From positions 77,227-141,226 of the forward strand of contig URNT01000004.1 in assembly GCA_900549235.1 (NCBI GenBank): 64,000 bases of DNA, given 5' to 3'. Under the pieces are notes generated by a model. That model worked only from the letters and a program-made list of their open reading frames with translations. It was not told the origin of the DNA and ran no database searches. The position numbers were made by a program, and so were the translations under genes. Numbering within the stretch: position 1 is the stretch's first letter; each line of letters starts with the position of its first letter. This document shows, in pieces, positions 50,418 through 58,897 of the stretch. The DNA comes from an uncultured Clostridium sp. Lineage in GTDB: Bacteria > Bacillota > Clostridia > Lachnospirales > Lachnospiraceae.

Positions 50418-51542
50418 ATGACATCAGAATTGCTGCAGCAGAAAACAGAGCTGACCGCCCATAAGCTTCTGAATCTGGGCGGGGCAGACTATGAACAGGA
50501 TAAGCACATATCCCTGGAGGAAGCCATGGCAACCGGAAATGTGGCCAGAGATTTCGGCATCGAGGAATGGGACTGGCCCCAGGGCGTAGGACTTTACGGC
50601 CTTTATATGCTCCAGGAGCACACCGGAAGATCCTTCCTTGACTTTTTTGAAAGCTGGTTCCAGAACAATATAAAAAGGGGACTTCCCTCCCGCAACATTA
50701 ACACCACCGCCCCCTATCTCACCCTGCTTCAGATCATGGACCGGCTGCCTGAAAAGGAATTGTATGAGGCCATGTGCATCAAACAGGCGGAATGGCTGAT
50801 GAATGAGCTTCCCAAAACAAAGGATAACGGCTTTCAGCATGTGACCAGCGGAATCGGAGACCGAAATGGGGTAATCCTAAATGAGGGACAGCTATGGGCC
50901 GACACCCTGTTTATGGCAGTTTTATTCTTACAGCAGATGGGAAACCGGTATAACCGGAAAGAATGGAAGGACGAAGCTCTTCACCAGGTCCTGATCCATA
51001 TAAAATATCTGTATGACAAAAACAGCGGCCTCCTCTACCATGGCTACAGTTTTTTACGAAATGACAATTTCGGCGGTATTTTCTGGTGCCGGGGCAATTC
51101 CTGGTTCACCCTGGGGATCACCCTGTATCTGGAACAGGCCGAAGATATGGAACAGGGCACACGCCAGTTTCTTCTGGATACCTTTAAGACCCATGCAGAA
51201 GCTCTGAAGCGCTGCCAGGCCGATTCCGGACTGTTCCACACCATCCTGGATGATCCTCCCTCCTATGAGGAAGCCTCAGGCACCGCCGCCATCACAGCAG
51301 GACTTATCCGGGGAATCCGCCTGGGCCTTTTAGACGAAACCTTCATTCCCTGCGTCAGACAGGCTGTTAAAGGGCTGTGCGGCTGCGTTGACACAGACGG
51401 AACCGTCCTTAAGGTATCTGCCGGAACCGCCATGGGCATGGATGCGGAGCACTATAAGCATATCGGGATCCGGCCTATGGCTTATGGGCAGGCGCTGACA
51501 CTGATCGCCTTTGCTGAGGCTTTGGAGAGCGGAATGTTTTAG
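50418..51542 (+). CDS. GH105 unsaturated uronyl hydrolase (copy 2)
   Basis: A 374-residue GH105 enzyme, distinct from copy 1. ATG 50418 follows AAGGAGG; the frame extends upstream but without a ribosome-binding site. The catalytic Asp is D162 in LWADTLFM, with EEWDWPQGVGLYG and GIFWCRGNSW as companion blocks. Like copy 1 it has no signal peptide. It is cotranscribed with yesMN-like genes. Two divergent GH105 enzymes may split unsaturated galacturonyl-rhamnose and other unsaturated disaccharides between them. Confidence 0.92.
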   Translation: MTSELLQQKTELTAHKLLNLGGADYEQDKHISLEEAMATGNVARDFGIEEWDWPQGVGLYGLYMLQEHTGRSFLDFFESWFQNNIKRGLPSRNINTTAPYLTLLQIMDRLPEKELYEAMCIKQAEWLMNELPKTKDNGFQHVTSGIGDRNGVILNEGQLWADTLFMAVLFLQQMGNRYNRKEWKDEALHQVLIHIKYLYDKNSGLLYHGYSFLRNDNFGGIFWCRGNSWFTLGITLYLEQAEDMEQGTRQFLLDTFKTHAEALKRCQADSGLFHTILDDPPSYEEASGTAAITAGLIRGIRLGLLDETFIPCVRQAVKGLCGCVDTDGTVLKVSAGTAMGMDAEHYKHIGIRPMAYGQALTLIAFAEALESGMF

Positions 51543-51551
51543 CCTAAAAAT

Positions 51552-51587
51552 AATAAGCAGCCAGGAGCCGGATCCTGACTGCTTATT
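51552..51587. terminator. bidirectional terminator between GH105 and hicB
   Basis: AATAAGCAG and CTGCTTATT (51552-51560, 51579-51587) pair, with an inner CAGGA/TCCTG stem separated by a single mismatch. A T-rich run (TTATTTTTAG) follows on the minus strand; the plus side has CTTATTTTG. Confidence 0.75.
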
Positions 51588-51591
51588 ATGC

Positions 51592-51954
51592 TTATTTTGA
51601 GTAAACAGTATCATTTTTAGAAAGAAGATAAACACAATACTGGTTCATGCTAACTCCCTCTCTCCGCGAATGCTCAGCCAGCGTTCTATGAAGGCTGCGG
51701 GGAATCCTTAATTTAAACTGGCCAGAATAATCTTCCAGACTATCTGGTTCATGGATCTCTACCCCGTCCTCCAGCGCAGCCTCAAGCCACGCCTTTTTTG
51801 CATCCCGGGCATTTGCCACTGCCCCTTCTACCGTTTCTCCGCAGGTAATGCAGCCCGGCAGATCCGGATAAGAAACCACAAATCCACCTTCATCCTGATC
51901 CTCAATGATTTCCATACGATAGGGCATTGCCATGTAGTCATTTAGTGTTTTCAT
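51592..51954 (-). CDS. HicB-family antitoxin
   Basis: A 120-residue protein with an N-terminal partial RNase-H-like HicB fold (block EDEGG-like EDQDEGGFVVSYPDLPGC and GETVEGAVANARDA) and a C-terminal ribbon-helix-helix DNA-binding segment (FKLRIPRSLHRTLAEH). ATG 51954 is preferred; a GTG at 51969 is possible. HicB neutralises HicA and represses the operon. The reading frame is intact, although the toxin gene upstream is broken, so it may persist as an orphan antitoxin or repressor. Confidence 0.88.
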   Translation of the reverse strand: MKTLNDYMAMPYRMEIIEDQDEGGFVVSYPDLPGCITCGETVEGAVANARDAKKAWLEAALEDGVEIHEPDSLEDYSGQFKLRIPRSLHRTLAEHSRREGVSMNQYCVYLLSKNDTVYSK

Positions 51955-52194
51955 CGTTTTTTGCCTCACCTTCTACAATCTGCCTTACCATCTCCACATA
52001 CACTTTTTTATCGGTTCATGCTTGGGTATTGTAATGGGAACACATCCCTGTTTTCTAAATGTATAATGACTGCTTCCACTTCTTGGGGCATTCATTTCAT
52101 ATCCATAACTTTCCAATACCTTCCACAATTCATCAAATCGGAGGTCTTTTGATAAATTACATATTCGTTTTATCAATTTATCCCATTTTGATAT
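51938..52194 (-). pseudogene. hicA toxin gene, frameshifted and without a normal start codon
   Basis: The frame encodes a HicA-type small RNA-binding toxin (dsRBD-like fold): LWKVLESYGYEMNAPRSGSS-HYTFRK and a C-terminal PITIPKHEPIKK. Two lesions are visible. Directly at the expected position 7 bases after AGGAGG (52207-52202) the codon is ATA (52194), not ATG. In the A6 tract on the minus strand (52009-52004) the frame shifts and ends early at 51985; adding one A would continue as KVYVEMVRQIVEGEAK and end at 51938, overlapping hicB as in normal hicAB operons. The usual active His is present in the SHYTFR block. Confidence 0.75.
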
Positions 52195-52213
52195 TTTTAT
52201 ACCTCCTGTTTTT

Positions 52214-52242
52214 ATTATATGTGGTATCGTATTTGGTGTCAA
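52214..52242 (-). promoter_or_regulatory. perfect-consensus promoter of the hicAB remnant
   Basis: On the minus strand TTGACA (52242-52237) and TATAAT (52219-52214) are exactly 17 bases apart, a full sigma-70 consensus. The start should fall only a few bases before the AGGAGG. The -35 overlaps the stop codon of the upstream esterase gene. Confidence 0.85.
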
Positions 52243-53012
52243 TTTGTTTTTTCCATCCACTCCCCACACTCCCTCATCCACCCCGCCACATGGGCATCCG
52301 CAAGCCGCCCCTTCTCCGGCTCCTCTACTTCCTTCACAGCCAGTGACAGCCCATGTACCCCGAAAGGATAAATATGCAGCTCAAAGGGAACCTTATACTC
52401 CGAAAGCTTCTGTGCAAACACCAGTGAATTTTCTACAGGAACGGTGGAATCAGCTGCCGTGTGCCACAGAAATACAGGCGGGGTTTCCCTGTCGATCTGG
52501 TTCTCCAGGCTGAAACGCTGCCAGGCCTTCTGATCCTTTCCCGCCAGTCTCTCCATGCTTTTCCTGTGAGCCCATTTTCCAGCAGTGATAACCGGATACC
52601 CAAGGATCAGGCCATCGGGCCGGATACGTCCAGGATCTGCCCCGTCAAATATCCCCGGCTTATTCCAAAGCACACCCAGACTGGCCGCCACATGACCACC
52701 GGCCGAGAAGCCGCATAAGAATACCGGCAGTTCCTGTTCTTTCCCTCTGACCAGGCCTACCGCCTCTGCCGCCTGCCTCACCGGCGCTGTTCCAAGGATC
52801 TCTCCTTCCGCTGCCACCCGGTAGTACAGGATCCACGGCTTCCAGCCAAGAGACGCAAATGCCCTGGCCACCGGCTCCCCTTCCCTGGGCGAAAGCCACT
52901 GATAGCCGCCGCCGGGGCAGATAATCACCTGCCCCTTCCAGGGACGGTCCCAGACTGTCTCCATTCCCTCTGTTTCTTCCAGTATCCCTTTTTCTCCAAG
53001 CTCATATCTCAT
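52239..53012 (-). CDS. alpha/beta-hydrolase, acetylxylan-esterase-like
   Basis: A 257-residue alpha/beta-hydrolase of the BD-FAE/AXE2-like esterase group. The oxyanion-hole block CPGGGYQWLS, nucleophile elbow GFSAGGH, an Asp in HTAADSTVPV and the His in FGVHGLS complete a Ser-Asp-His triad. No signal peptide is present. It heads no obvious operon but lies 15 bases after uxaC, so it is the last gene of the uronate cluster. Probable role: removal of acetyl groups from imported pectic or xylan fragments. Confidence 0.87.
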   Translation of the reverse strand: MRYELGEKGILEETEGMETVWDRPWKGQVIICPGGGYQWLSPREGEPVARAFASLGWKPWILYYRVAAEGEILGTAPVRQAAEAVGLVRGKEQELPVFLCGFSAGGHVAASLGVLWNKPGIFDGADPGRIRPDGLILGYPVITAGKWAHRKSMERLAGKDQKAWQRFSLENQIDRETPPVFLWHTAADSTVPVENSLVFAQKLSEYKVPFELHIYPFGVHGLSLAVKEVEEPEKGRLADAHVAGWMRECGEWMEKTN

Positions 53013-53027
53013 AGCATCCCTGCTCCG

Positions 53028-54446
53028 TCAGTCCTCACAATTTACATGAAATCCAAAAAATTCATTTACATTATTAAAACATACATCCTCTATGATAGTC
53101 TGTAAAGCCTTCTCTCCGGAAAAATATTCTCCCCTCTCAACCAGCTTCCCCAGATAATCACAGAGCACTCTCCGGTACAGCTCATGGCGCGGATAGGAGA
53201 TAAAACTGCGGCTGTCTGTAAGCATCCCCACCGACAGACTGACCGGATACAGATTGGCGCAGGCTTCAAACTGACGGCTGATTCCAAATGCCTGATCGTT
53301 AAACCACCAGGGCGCTCCCAGCTGTACCTTCCCTCTCACGCCGCCTCCGCAAAAGCCTGCCGCCAAAATAGCCCAGGTCTCGATCTTCGTCCCATCCAGA
53401 GGATAGAGAATGGTCTTCGGCAGCTCCCCTGTCAGGGTCAGACGGTTCAGCAGCTCTCCCACACTGGTTACAGCACACTGATCATCCGCACAGTCAAAAC
53501 CGGTAGAATGCCCTGTTTCCTCCACCCCTTTTGTATTGGCATCCAGATAGGTTCCGATATGAAGCTGCATTACATAGCCATTCCTGCAATACCGGCGTCC
53601 CATTTCAAATAAAAAGGCACTGCGGTACTGATCCTCCTCTCTGGCTGTCAGCGGCTCCTGCTTCCTCGCCTTACGAAAGATCTGTTCAATCTCCTCCGCC
53701 CTGTAATCTGCCCAGGTAAAATGAGGAATCCCATCATCGCTGACCGTAGTTCCCGTTATCTCCTTAAAATACCGAAGCCTTGCCTCCAGAGCATCCAGCA
53801 TATGCTCAAAGGAATCGATCTTAACTCCGGAAACCTTCTCCAGCTGATCCAGATAAGCCGAAAATCCCTCCTTTTCCAGAAACATAGCCTGATCCGGCCG
53901 GAAGGCGGTGATCACCCTGGTAAACATCTTCTCCTTTTTCAGAGCAATATGATACTTCAGGTCATCCACCGGATCTTCTGTGGTGCTTACCAGTCTTACA
54001 TTAGAATGTTCCATGCACCAACGCCTTGTCATATGCTCCTTTCGGATCATTTCCCTGGTTTTCTGATAAATTTCCTCCGCATTTTCCTCCGATACCGGCT
54101 CGTCAATGCCAAAGTACCGCTTCAGCTCCATGGCGCACCAGATATAAATCGGATTCCCTGCCAGCGCCGGAAGGATCGAGGCAAAGGCCAGATATTTTTC
54201 ATGGAAATCCGCGTCTCCGGTGATATATTTCTCATCAATCCCAAAGGTACGCATAGCCCGCCATTTATAGTGGTCTCCTCTCAGCCACATTTCTCCCAGA
54301 TCCTCAAACTCCCTGTCCTCAGCGATCTCTGACGGCTGCAGGTGACAGTGATAATCAATGATCGGCAGCCTTTCCGCATATGTATGATAAAGGTAACGCC
54401 CTGTTTCCGTTGTCAGAAATAATTCCTCATCAAACCCTGTTTTCAT
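53028..54446 (-). CDS. uxaC: uronate isomerase (glucuronate/galacturonate isomerase)
   Basis: A 472-residue amidohydrolase-superfamily isomerase. It converts D-galacturonate to D-tagaturonate and D-glucuronate to D-fructuronate. The metal-binding motif YHCHL is at 32-36 (H33 and H35), and family blocks include RWCMEHSNVRLVSTTEDPVDDL and the C-terminal DSRSF. Length and order match UxaC. It starts the catabolism of uronic acids released by the GH105 enzymes of the neighbouring locus. Confidence 0.96.
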   Translation of the reverse strand: MKTGFDEELFLTTETGRYLYHTYAERLPIIDYHCHLQPSEIAEDREFEDLGEMWLRGDHYKWRAMRTFGIDEKYITGDADFHEKYLAFASILPALAGNPIYIWCAMELKRYFGIDEPVSEENAEEIYQKTREMIRKEHMTRRWCMEHSNVRLVSTTEDPVDDLKYHIALKKEKMFTRVITAFRPDQAMFLEKEGFSAYLDQLEKVSGVKIDSFEHMLDALEARLRYFKEITGTTVSDDGIPHFTWADYRAEEIEQIFRKARKQEPLTAREEDQYRSAFLFEMGRRYCRNGYVMQLHIGTYLDANTKGVEETGHSTGFDCADDQCAVTSVGELLNRLTLTGELPKTILYPLDGTKIETWAILAAGFCGGGVRGKVQLGAPWWFNDQAFGISRQFEACANLYPVSLSVGMLTDSRSFISYPRHELYRRVLCDYLGKLVERGEYFSGEKALQTIIEDVCFNNVNEFFGFHVNCED

Positions 54447-54458
54447 CCCTTCGCCCCC

Positions 54459-55259
54459 CTAAAATCCAATCAGCGCCCCGCCGTCTACAGGAATACAGCT
54501 TCCACTGATATACCGGGCCGCATCACTTGATAAAAATGCAGCGCACATTCCCACATCCATAGGATCTCCCACCGTCTTTGCCGGAATCCGTCCCATGATC
54601 TTTGCCAGTCTGGGCGGATCATTATCCACTGCCTTGTGGAACATGGGCGTATCGATCCAGCCGGGAGCGATGGCATTTACCGTCACTCCGTACTCTGCCA
54701 GCTCTGCCGTCAGTGTATGGATCATTCCCAGAAAGCCTGCCTTTGCAGTCGAATAGCCTGCTACCTGTGGCTGTCCGATATAGCTTGTCATGCTGGCCTG
54801 GAAAATGATCCTTCCCCGCCTCTGCTCCTTCATATATGGAACTACTGCCTTTGTCATGGCAAATGAACCTACCAGATGCACATCCAGCACCCGCCTGTAA
54901 TCCTCTACCGTCATATCCCAGATAAATTTCTTACAGTGATTTCCCGCATTATTGACCAGAATATCCACTCTGCCATGCTCCTGCGCGATCCGGTCTACCA
55001 GTTCCTGGGCATGAGCGGTATCCGTAATATCAAACTGGTAAAATACCGCCTGGGAACCAAACTCCGCAAGAGCTTCCCTTGCCTGCTCCGGTCCTTCAAA
55101 GCTGACTACGCACACCTTTGCCCCGGCGCTCACAAGGCACCTTGTTACTGCCAGACCGAGGCCCGTAGAACCGCCTGTAACGATTGCCACCTGACCGGAC
55201 AAATCGTACCATTTTGCCATATTAAAATCCTTCATTTCCTGCTCTGTAAATGCTGCCAC
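54459..55259 (-). CDS. short-chain dehydrogenase/reductase (KduD/gluconate-5-dehydrogenase-like)
   Basis: A 266-residue classical SDR. A GTG start at 55259 is chosen because AAGGAGG lies 7 bases upstream and the longer frame would overlap the next gene. The cofactor motif is TGGSTGLG, the NNAG block is present (VNNAGNH) and the catalytic Tyr-Lys pair is in GYSTAKAG, after the Ser in QASMTSY. Adjacent to uxaC and an altronate-dehydratase-type gene, while no uxaB-type tagaturonate reductase is encoded here, it may reduce the keto-uronate itself. A diketo-gluconate dehydrogenase role is the alternative. Confidence 0.82.
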   Translation of the reverse strand: MAAFTEQEMKDFNMAKWYDLSGQVAIVTGGSTGLGLAVTRCLVSAGAKVCVVSFEGPEQAREALAEFGSQAVFYQFDITDTAHAQELVDRIAQEHGRVDILVNNAGNHCKKFIWDMTVEDYRRVLDVHLVGSFAMTKAVVPYMKEQRRGRIIFQASMTSYIGQPQVAGYSTAKAGFLGMIHTLTAELAEYGVTVNAIAPGWIDTPMFHKAVDNDPPRLAKIMGRIPAKTVGDPMDVGMCAAFLSSDAARYISGSCIPVDGGALIGF

Positions 55260-55272
55260 CTCTGCTCCTCCT

Positions 55273-56490
55273 TTATTTCCGGCACCTTTTTTCAAATGCT
55301 GCCTGTGTTTCCTGATATTTGTATGGAATATAAAATTCCCTGTGCCCCAGGGCCTCGCTTTTTGCAGGCCGTCCTCCTGCCGTTTCTGCTATATACCGGG
55401 CAAGAGACTCTGCCAGCTCATCCAGGCTCATTTTCCCCTCCAGTACCGGCCCTGCGTCAAAATCCATATCCTCTTCCATCCGCTTAAAGGTCTCATGGTT
55501 TCCCGTCAGCTTGATACAGGGAGCCACTGCATTTCCCACTACATTGCCCCGTCCTGTGATTAGAATCACCAGATGGGCTCCGCAGCTGGTCAATGCCGTC
55601 AATCCCTCATTGTCATTGGGATTGGTGATTCCAAACTGCATCCAGTAGGGATCCGGCGTGGAATCCAGCAGCCACAGCCCTTTTTTCTCAGGATGGCTGG
55701 CCACCTTCAGCACGCCCTGGATGGGCCTGGATCCGCTTTTGATCACTGCCCCCATGCTTTTCTCCTCGATGGTAGAAAGACCTCCTGCAAAATTCCCCGG
55801 GCTTACCGAATACTGACGCACTGACCGGCAATATTCCAGGGCCTTATCATAAGTAGAACGGATTTCCTCCCTGGCCCCTTCATCCACTCCCCGGCTGATC
55901 AGAAGCCGGTCCAGGCCGATGGCTTCTACAATCTCCTCAAAAATGGCCGTACCGCCCAGATCCACCAGCCTGTCATAAAACCGTCCTACTACCGCATTTC
56001 CTGCCAGTCCGCTGGTATAATCACTTCCTCCGCATTCCGCTCCGATCACCAGATCCTTAAGCCCCATATCCACCCTGGGAACCGCCTTTAGCTGCTCCAG
56101 AGCCTCCTTCACCCAGGCCAGACCCTTTTCGATAGACGGGCGGGTACCTCCCTCCTGCTGTATAAACATCCAGGAAGCCGGCTTTCCTTCCTTTTCGGCA
56201 AGCTCCGCCAGCCACTGAGGCTGCACATACTCACAGCCCAGTCCCACTGCCAGCACAGCTCCTACATTCGGGTGGCGGATCAGGCTGATCAGCAGATCTA
56301 CCGCGTACTGATTATCCGTACAGCCGTCAAAGCCTGCCAGCTCAACATCCGGGTGTCCGGCGCCCTCAACAATCCGGCGGGCTGCAAATTCTGAACATTT
56401 TACCGTATAAATTACCAGCACCCGGTTTCTGATACCGGGCGCCCCATTCTTCCTCTTATATCCCTTCCAGGATAATTCCTTCAGGTCCAT
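55273..56490 (-). CDS. UxaA-family sugar-acid dehydratase, large (C-terminal) subunit
   Basis: A 405-residue protein matching the C-terminal catalytic region of altronate/galactarate dehydratases (UxaA/GarD), iron-dependent enzymes that turn aldonic or aldaric acids into 2-keto-3-deoxy acids. Conserved blocks include KNGAPGIRNRVLVI, GCEYVQPQ, GAECGGSDYTSGLAGN and LTSCGAHLV, with the Cys likely to bind metal. In E. coli the small SAF domain is fused; here it is a separate gene 9 bases upstream. Altronate is the expected substrate if the adjoining SDR reduces tagaturonate. Confidence 0.85.
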   Translation of the reverse strand: MDLKELSWKGYKRKNGAPGIRNRVLVIYTVKCSEFAARRIVEGAGHPDVELAGFDGCTDNQYAVDLLISLIRHPNVGAVLAVGLGCEYVQPQWLAELAEKEGKPASWMFIQQEGGTRPSIEKGLAWVKEALEQLKAVPRVDMGLKDLVIGAECGGSDYTSGLAGNAVVGRFYDRLVDLGGTAIFEEIVEAIGLDRLLISRGVDEGAREEIRSTYDKALEYCRSVRQYSVSPGNFAGGLSTIEEKSMGAVIKSGSRPIQGVLKVASHPEKKGLWLLDSTPDPYWMQFGITNPNDNEGLTALTSCGAHLVILITGRGNVVGNAVAPCIKLTGNHETFKRMEEDMDFDAGPVLEGKMSLDELAESLARYIAETAGGRPAKSEALGHREFYIPYKYQETQAAFEKRCRK

Positions 56491-56499
56491 ATCATTTCC

Positions 56500-56838
56500 T
56501 CACTCATATCTGGTATCCTTAGGTGCTCCCGTTTTCACATCCAGATGGCTGGAACGCTCATCATAGAGACTTTTCATCACATGAAGATGCACCCAGCTTC
56601 CCTTTACGATCCTTTCCGTCGCCTGCCCGATGGGAACCCCGTATTTTACAACAGGCGTCCCTGAGGGGAGATCCAGCAGGGCGATCTTATGCCCCGCCGG
56701 AATATCCGTCACCGCCTCTATGCATGCCTCACGGCAGTCTCCAGTGAGCACTGCCCGCTCTCCCGCAAAAAGCTCGCACAAAGCCGTAGCTACATTGTCC
56801 TCATACGAAACCTGAAAGACCCTTTTTTCACCGTCCAT
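56500..56838 (-). CDS. UxaA-family dehydratase, small SAF-domain subunit
   Basis: A 112-residue SAF-domain protein matching the N-terminal part of altronate dehydratase: ALLDLPSGTPVVKYGVPIG and the GSWVHLHVMKS block, in which His may contact the active site. ATG 56838 has AGAAGGG about 10 bases upstream; an upstream TTG is too close to it. It must assemble with the large subunit encoded next. The separate two-gene arrangement is common in Firmicutes. Confidence 0.87.
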   Translation of the reverse strand: MDGEKRVFQVSYEDNVATALCELFAGERAVLTGDCREACIEAVTDIPAGHKIALLDLPSGTPVVKYGVPIGQATERIVKGSWVHLHVMKSLYDERSSHLDVKTGAPKDTRYE

Positions 56839-56855
56839 AAAAACCAAGCCCTTCT

Positions 56856-57563
56856 CTACAAAATTCCAAATTTTTCAAATGCCTCTGTTGCCGTCATTCC
56901 CTCCTCGATGGCCCTGCGGACCTTCTTTTCACCGGAAGCCTTGACCAGGGCCTTCTCGATCACCTCATCTTTAATCTCCCTGGGAATAATCAGCACACCG
57001 TCAATATCTCCAAATACCAGATCCCCGTCATGGATCGTCACCTGTCCGATCTCAATGGTACAGCGGTAATCGCTCACATAGGTCCGCACCGATGAATCCT
57101 GGGCCCAGCACTGGGTACAGAATACAGGGAAATTCTGTCCCAGCACCTGAGGCGTATCCCGGCTGTAGCCGTCCAGCACAGCCCCAACGGCTCCCCTTGC
57201 CTTGGCAGCAGCCGTAAGCAGCTCGCCCCAGAGGGCACTGTGATGAGCCCCGGTGGCAATATACACCTCCCCCGGCTTCAGCTGATCCAACGCCTCCGTC
57301 AGATAGCCAAATGGCTTCTTCGGGTTCTCAAATACATCATGCTCCAGCACCGTACAGGCATACCCCGCCACCTTCAGCCGGTGATCCGGCTCACTGCGGT
57401 CCACATATGCATCCGCCGGAACCAGCGCCTCCAGCGGACGGATCTGGGCAGGCAGAAACTGATGCTTATAGCCCATCTGGTCCAGAATATCTCCGACCAC
57501 CGGGGTATAGAGTTTTTCCTTCATTAAAGTAAATAATTCCTGGTCATTGTTCCATTGTTTCAT
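56856..57563 (-). CDS. RraA-family class II pyruvate aldolase-like protein
   Basis: A 235-residue protein of the RraA/HMG aldolase family. The blocks GAVLDGYSRDTPQV (with R and D of the active site) and LVFGDIDGVLIIP match metal-dependent 4-hydroxy-2-oxoacid aldolases, which release pyruvate. Located between the dehydratase subunits and a TRAP transporter, it may cleave the 2-keto-3-deoxy acid directly, replacing the usual KdgK/KdgA steps, which are not encoded here. RraA-type RNase E inhibition is unlikely in this context. Confidence 0.82.
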   Translation of the reverse strand: MKQWNNDQELFTLMKEKLYTPVVGDILDQMGYKHQFLPAQIRPLEALVPADAYVDRSEPDHRLKVAGYACTVLEHDVFENPKKPFGYLTEALDQLKPGEVYIATGAHHSALWGELLTAAAKARGAVGAVLDGYSRDTPQVLGQNFPVFCTQCWAQDSSVRTYVSDYRCTIEIGQVTIHDGDLVFGDIDGVLIIPREIKDEVIEKALVKASGEKKVRRAIEEGMTATEAFEKFGIL

Positions 57564-57595
57564 TTTGATTCATATCTCCTTACGCATTTCACTCA

Positions 57596-58897
57596 TTAAA
57601 CTGCCATATTAGGAAGCCACATAAAGGTCTGAGGGAAATAAGTTAAGATCAGCAGCGCTACGCCCATGACAATATAAAATGGTATCATAGCCTTTGACAG
57701 CTTCTCTATCTTAATTCCCGAGATTGCGCTTCCGATAAACAACGTAGATCCAACCGGAGGAGTCAAAAGACCGATTCCCAGATTCAAAACCATCACCACA
57801 CCCAGATGAATGGGAGAAAGTCCCAGAGACATCCAGATCGGCAGGATCACCGGCGTCAGCATCAGGATCAGGCAGGCCATCTCGATCAGGCAGCCCAAAA
57901 GCAACATCAGCACATTCAGCATGATGAGGATCAGGATCTTATTATCTGTCAGAGAAAACAGCGCCTCCGATACCAGAGACGGTACTTTCAGATAAGTAAG
58001 CAGGTATGTAAATGCCCCCGATACCCCCAGAAGGATCAAAACCTTTCCAAGAGTCATAGTAACATTGTGGAAGATCTCAGGAATATCCTTTATGCGAAAG
58101 CCCTTGTAAATAAACAGTCCTACTACCATGGACCACACTACCGCGCAGGCCGCGGACTCTGTGGTAGTAAATACCCCCGCAATCACTCCCACTACTACAA
58201 ACAGTACAGAAAGCATTCCCCAGATGGCCTTTAAAAATGTCCTGGCACAGGCCTTGGGATCAAACCGCCCCGTTACAGGATAATTTTTCTTCACCGACAC
58301 ATAGTAAGAATAGATCATCAGTACAATTGAAAGAACCGCACCGGGAACATAACCTGCTAAAAACAGCTGTCCGATGGATACGCTGGTCACACCGGCTGCT
58401 GCCAACGTATAGATCACCATATTCTGGCTTGGAGGAACCAGGATTCCTTCTACGGAGCTTGCCATGGTCAGACAGGTAGAAAAGTCCCTGTCATATCCCT
58501 GATCCTCCATCATCTTGATCTCAATAGGCCCCAGAGAAGCACAATCAGCGGAGGAGGAACCGGAGATTCCTCCAAAGAAGAAGGATGCCACTACATTTAC
58601 CATAGCCGCGCCGCCTCTAAACCACCCAACCAGCTCCTTTGAAAAATCGATCAGCGTATCCGTGATCCCTCCCGCACTCATCAGCTCACCCATCAAGATA
58701 AAAAACGGCACAGCCAGAAGCGTATAGGAATTCAGGTTGCTTACAAATTTCAAAGCCATCTGCATGGGATTGATCCCCAGATAGATAAAATCAGCCAGGG
58801 ATGCCATTCCGATGGCATACACAATGGGAACCCTTAAAAATACCAGGACCAGAAACAGGCCGATCAAGATCAATGTTGCGATTACCGTTGTACTCAT
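57596..58897 (-). CDS. TRAP transporter large membrane subunit (DctM)
   Basis: A 433-residue membrane protein with about 12 hydrophobic segments, the ion-driven permease of a tripartite transporter. Family blocks include GELMSAGGITDTLIDF, FFFGGISGSSSADCASLG and LTPPVGSTLFIGS. Its first codon overlaps the DctQ stop by 4 bases (ATGA). It should import a sugar acid captured by the DctP protein of the same operon. Confidence 0.94.
   Translation of the reverse strand: MSTTVIATLILIGLFLVLVFLRVPIVYAIGMASLADFIYLGINPMQMALKFVSNLNSYTLLAVPFFILMGELMSAGGITDTLIDFSKELVGWFRGGAAMVNVVASFFFGGISGSSSADCASLGPIEIKMMEDQGYDRDFSTCLTMASSVEGILVPPSQNMVIYTLAAAGVTSVSIGQLFLAGYVPGAVLSIVLMIYSYYVSVKKNYPVTGRFDPKACARTFLKAIWGMLSVLFVVVGVIAGVFTTTESAACAVVWSMVVGLFIYKGFRIKDIPEIFHNVTMTLGKVLILLGVSGAFTYLLTYLKVPSLVSEALFSLTDNKILILIMLNVLMLLLGCLIEMACLILMLTPVILPIWMSLGLSPIHLGVVMVLNLGIGLLTPPVGSTLFIGSAISGIKIEKLSKAMIPFYIVMGVALLILTYFPQTFMWLPNMAV

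Noticed and set aside
51592..52242. hicAB considered as a fully working toxin-antitoxin module
   Set aside because: The toxin gene lacks a standard start codon at the ribosome-binding site and is frameshifted.
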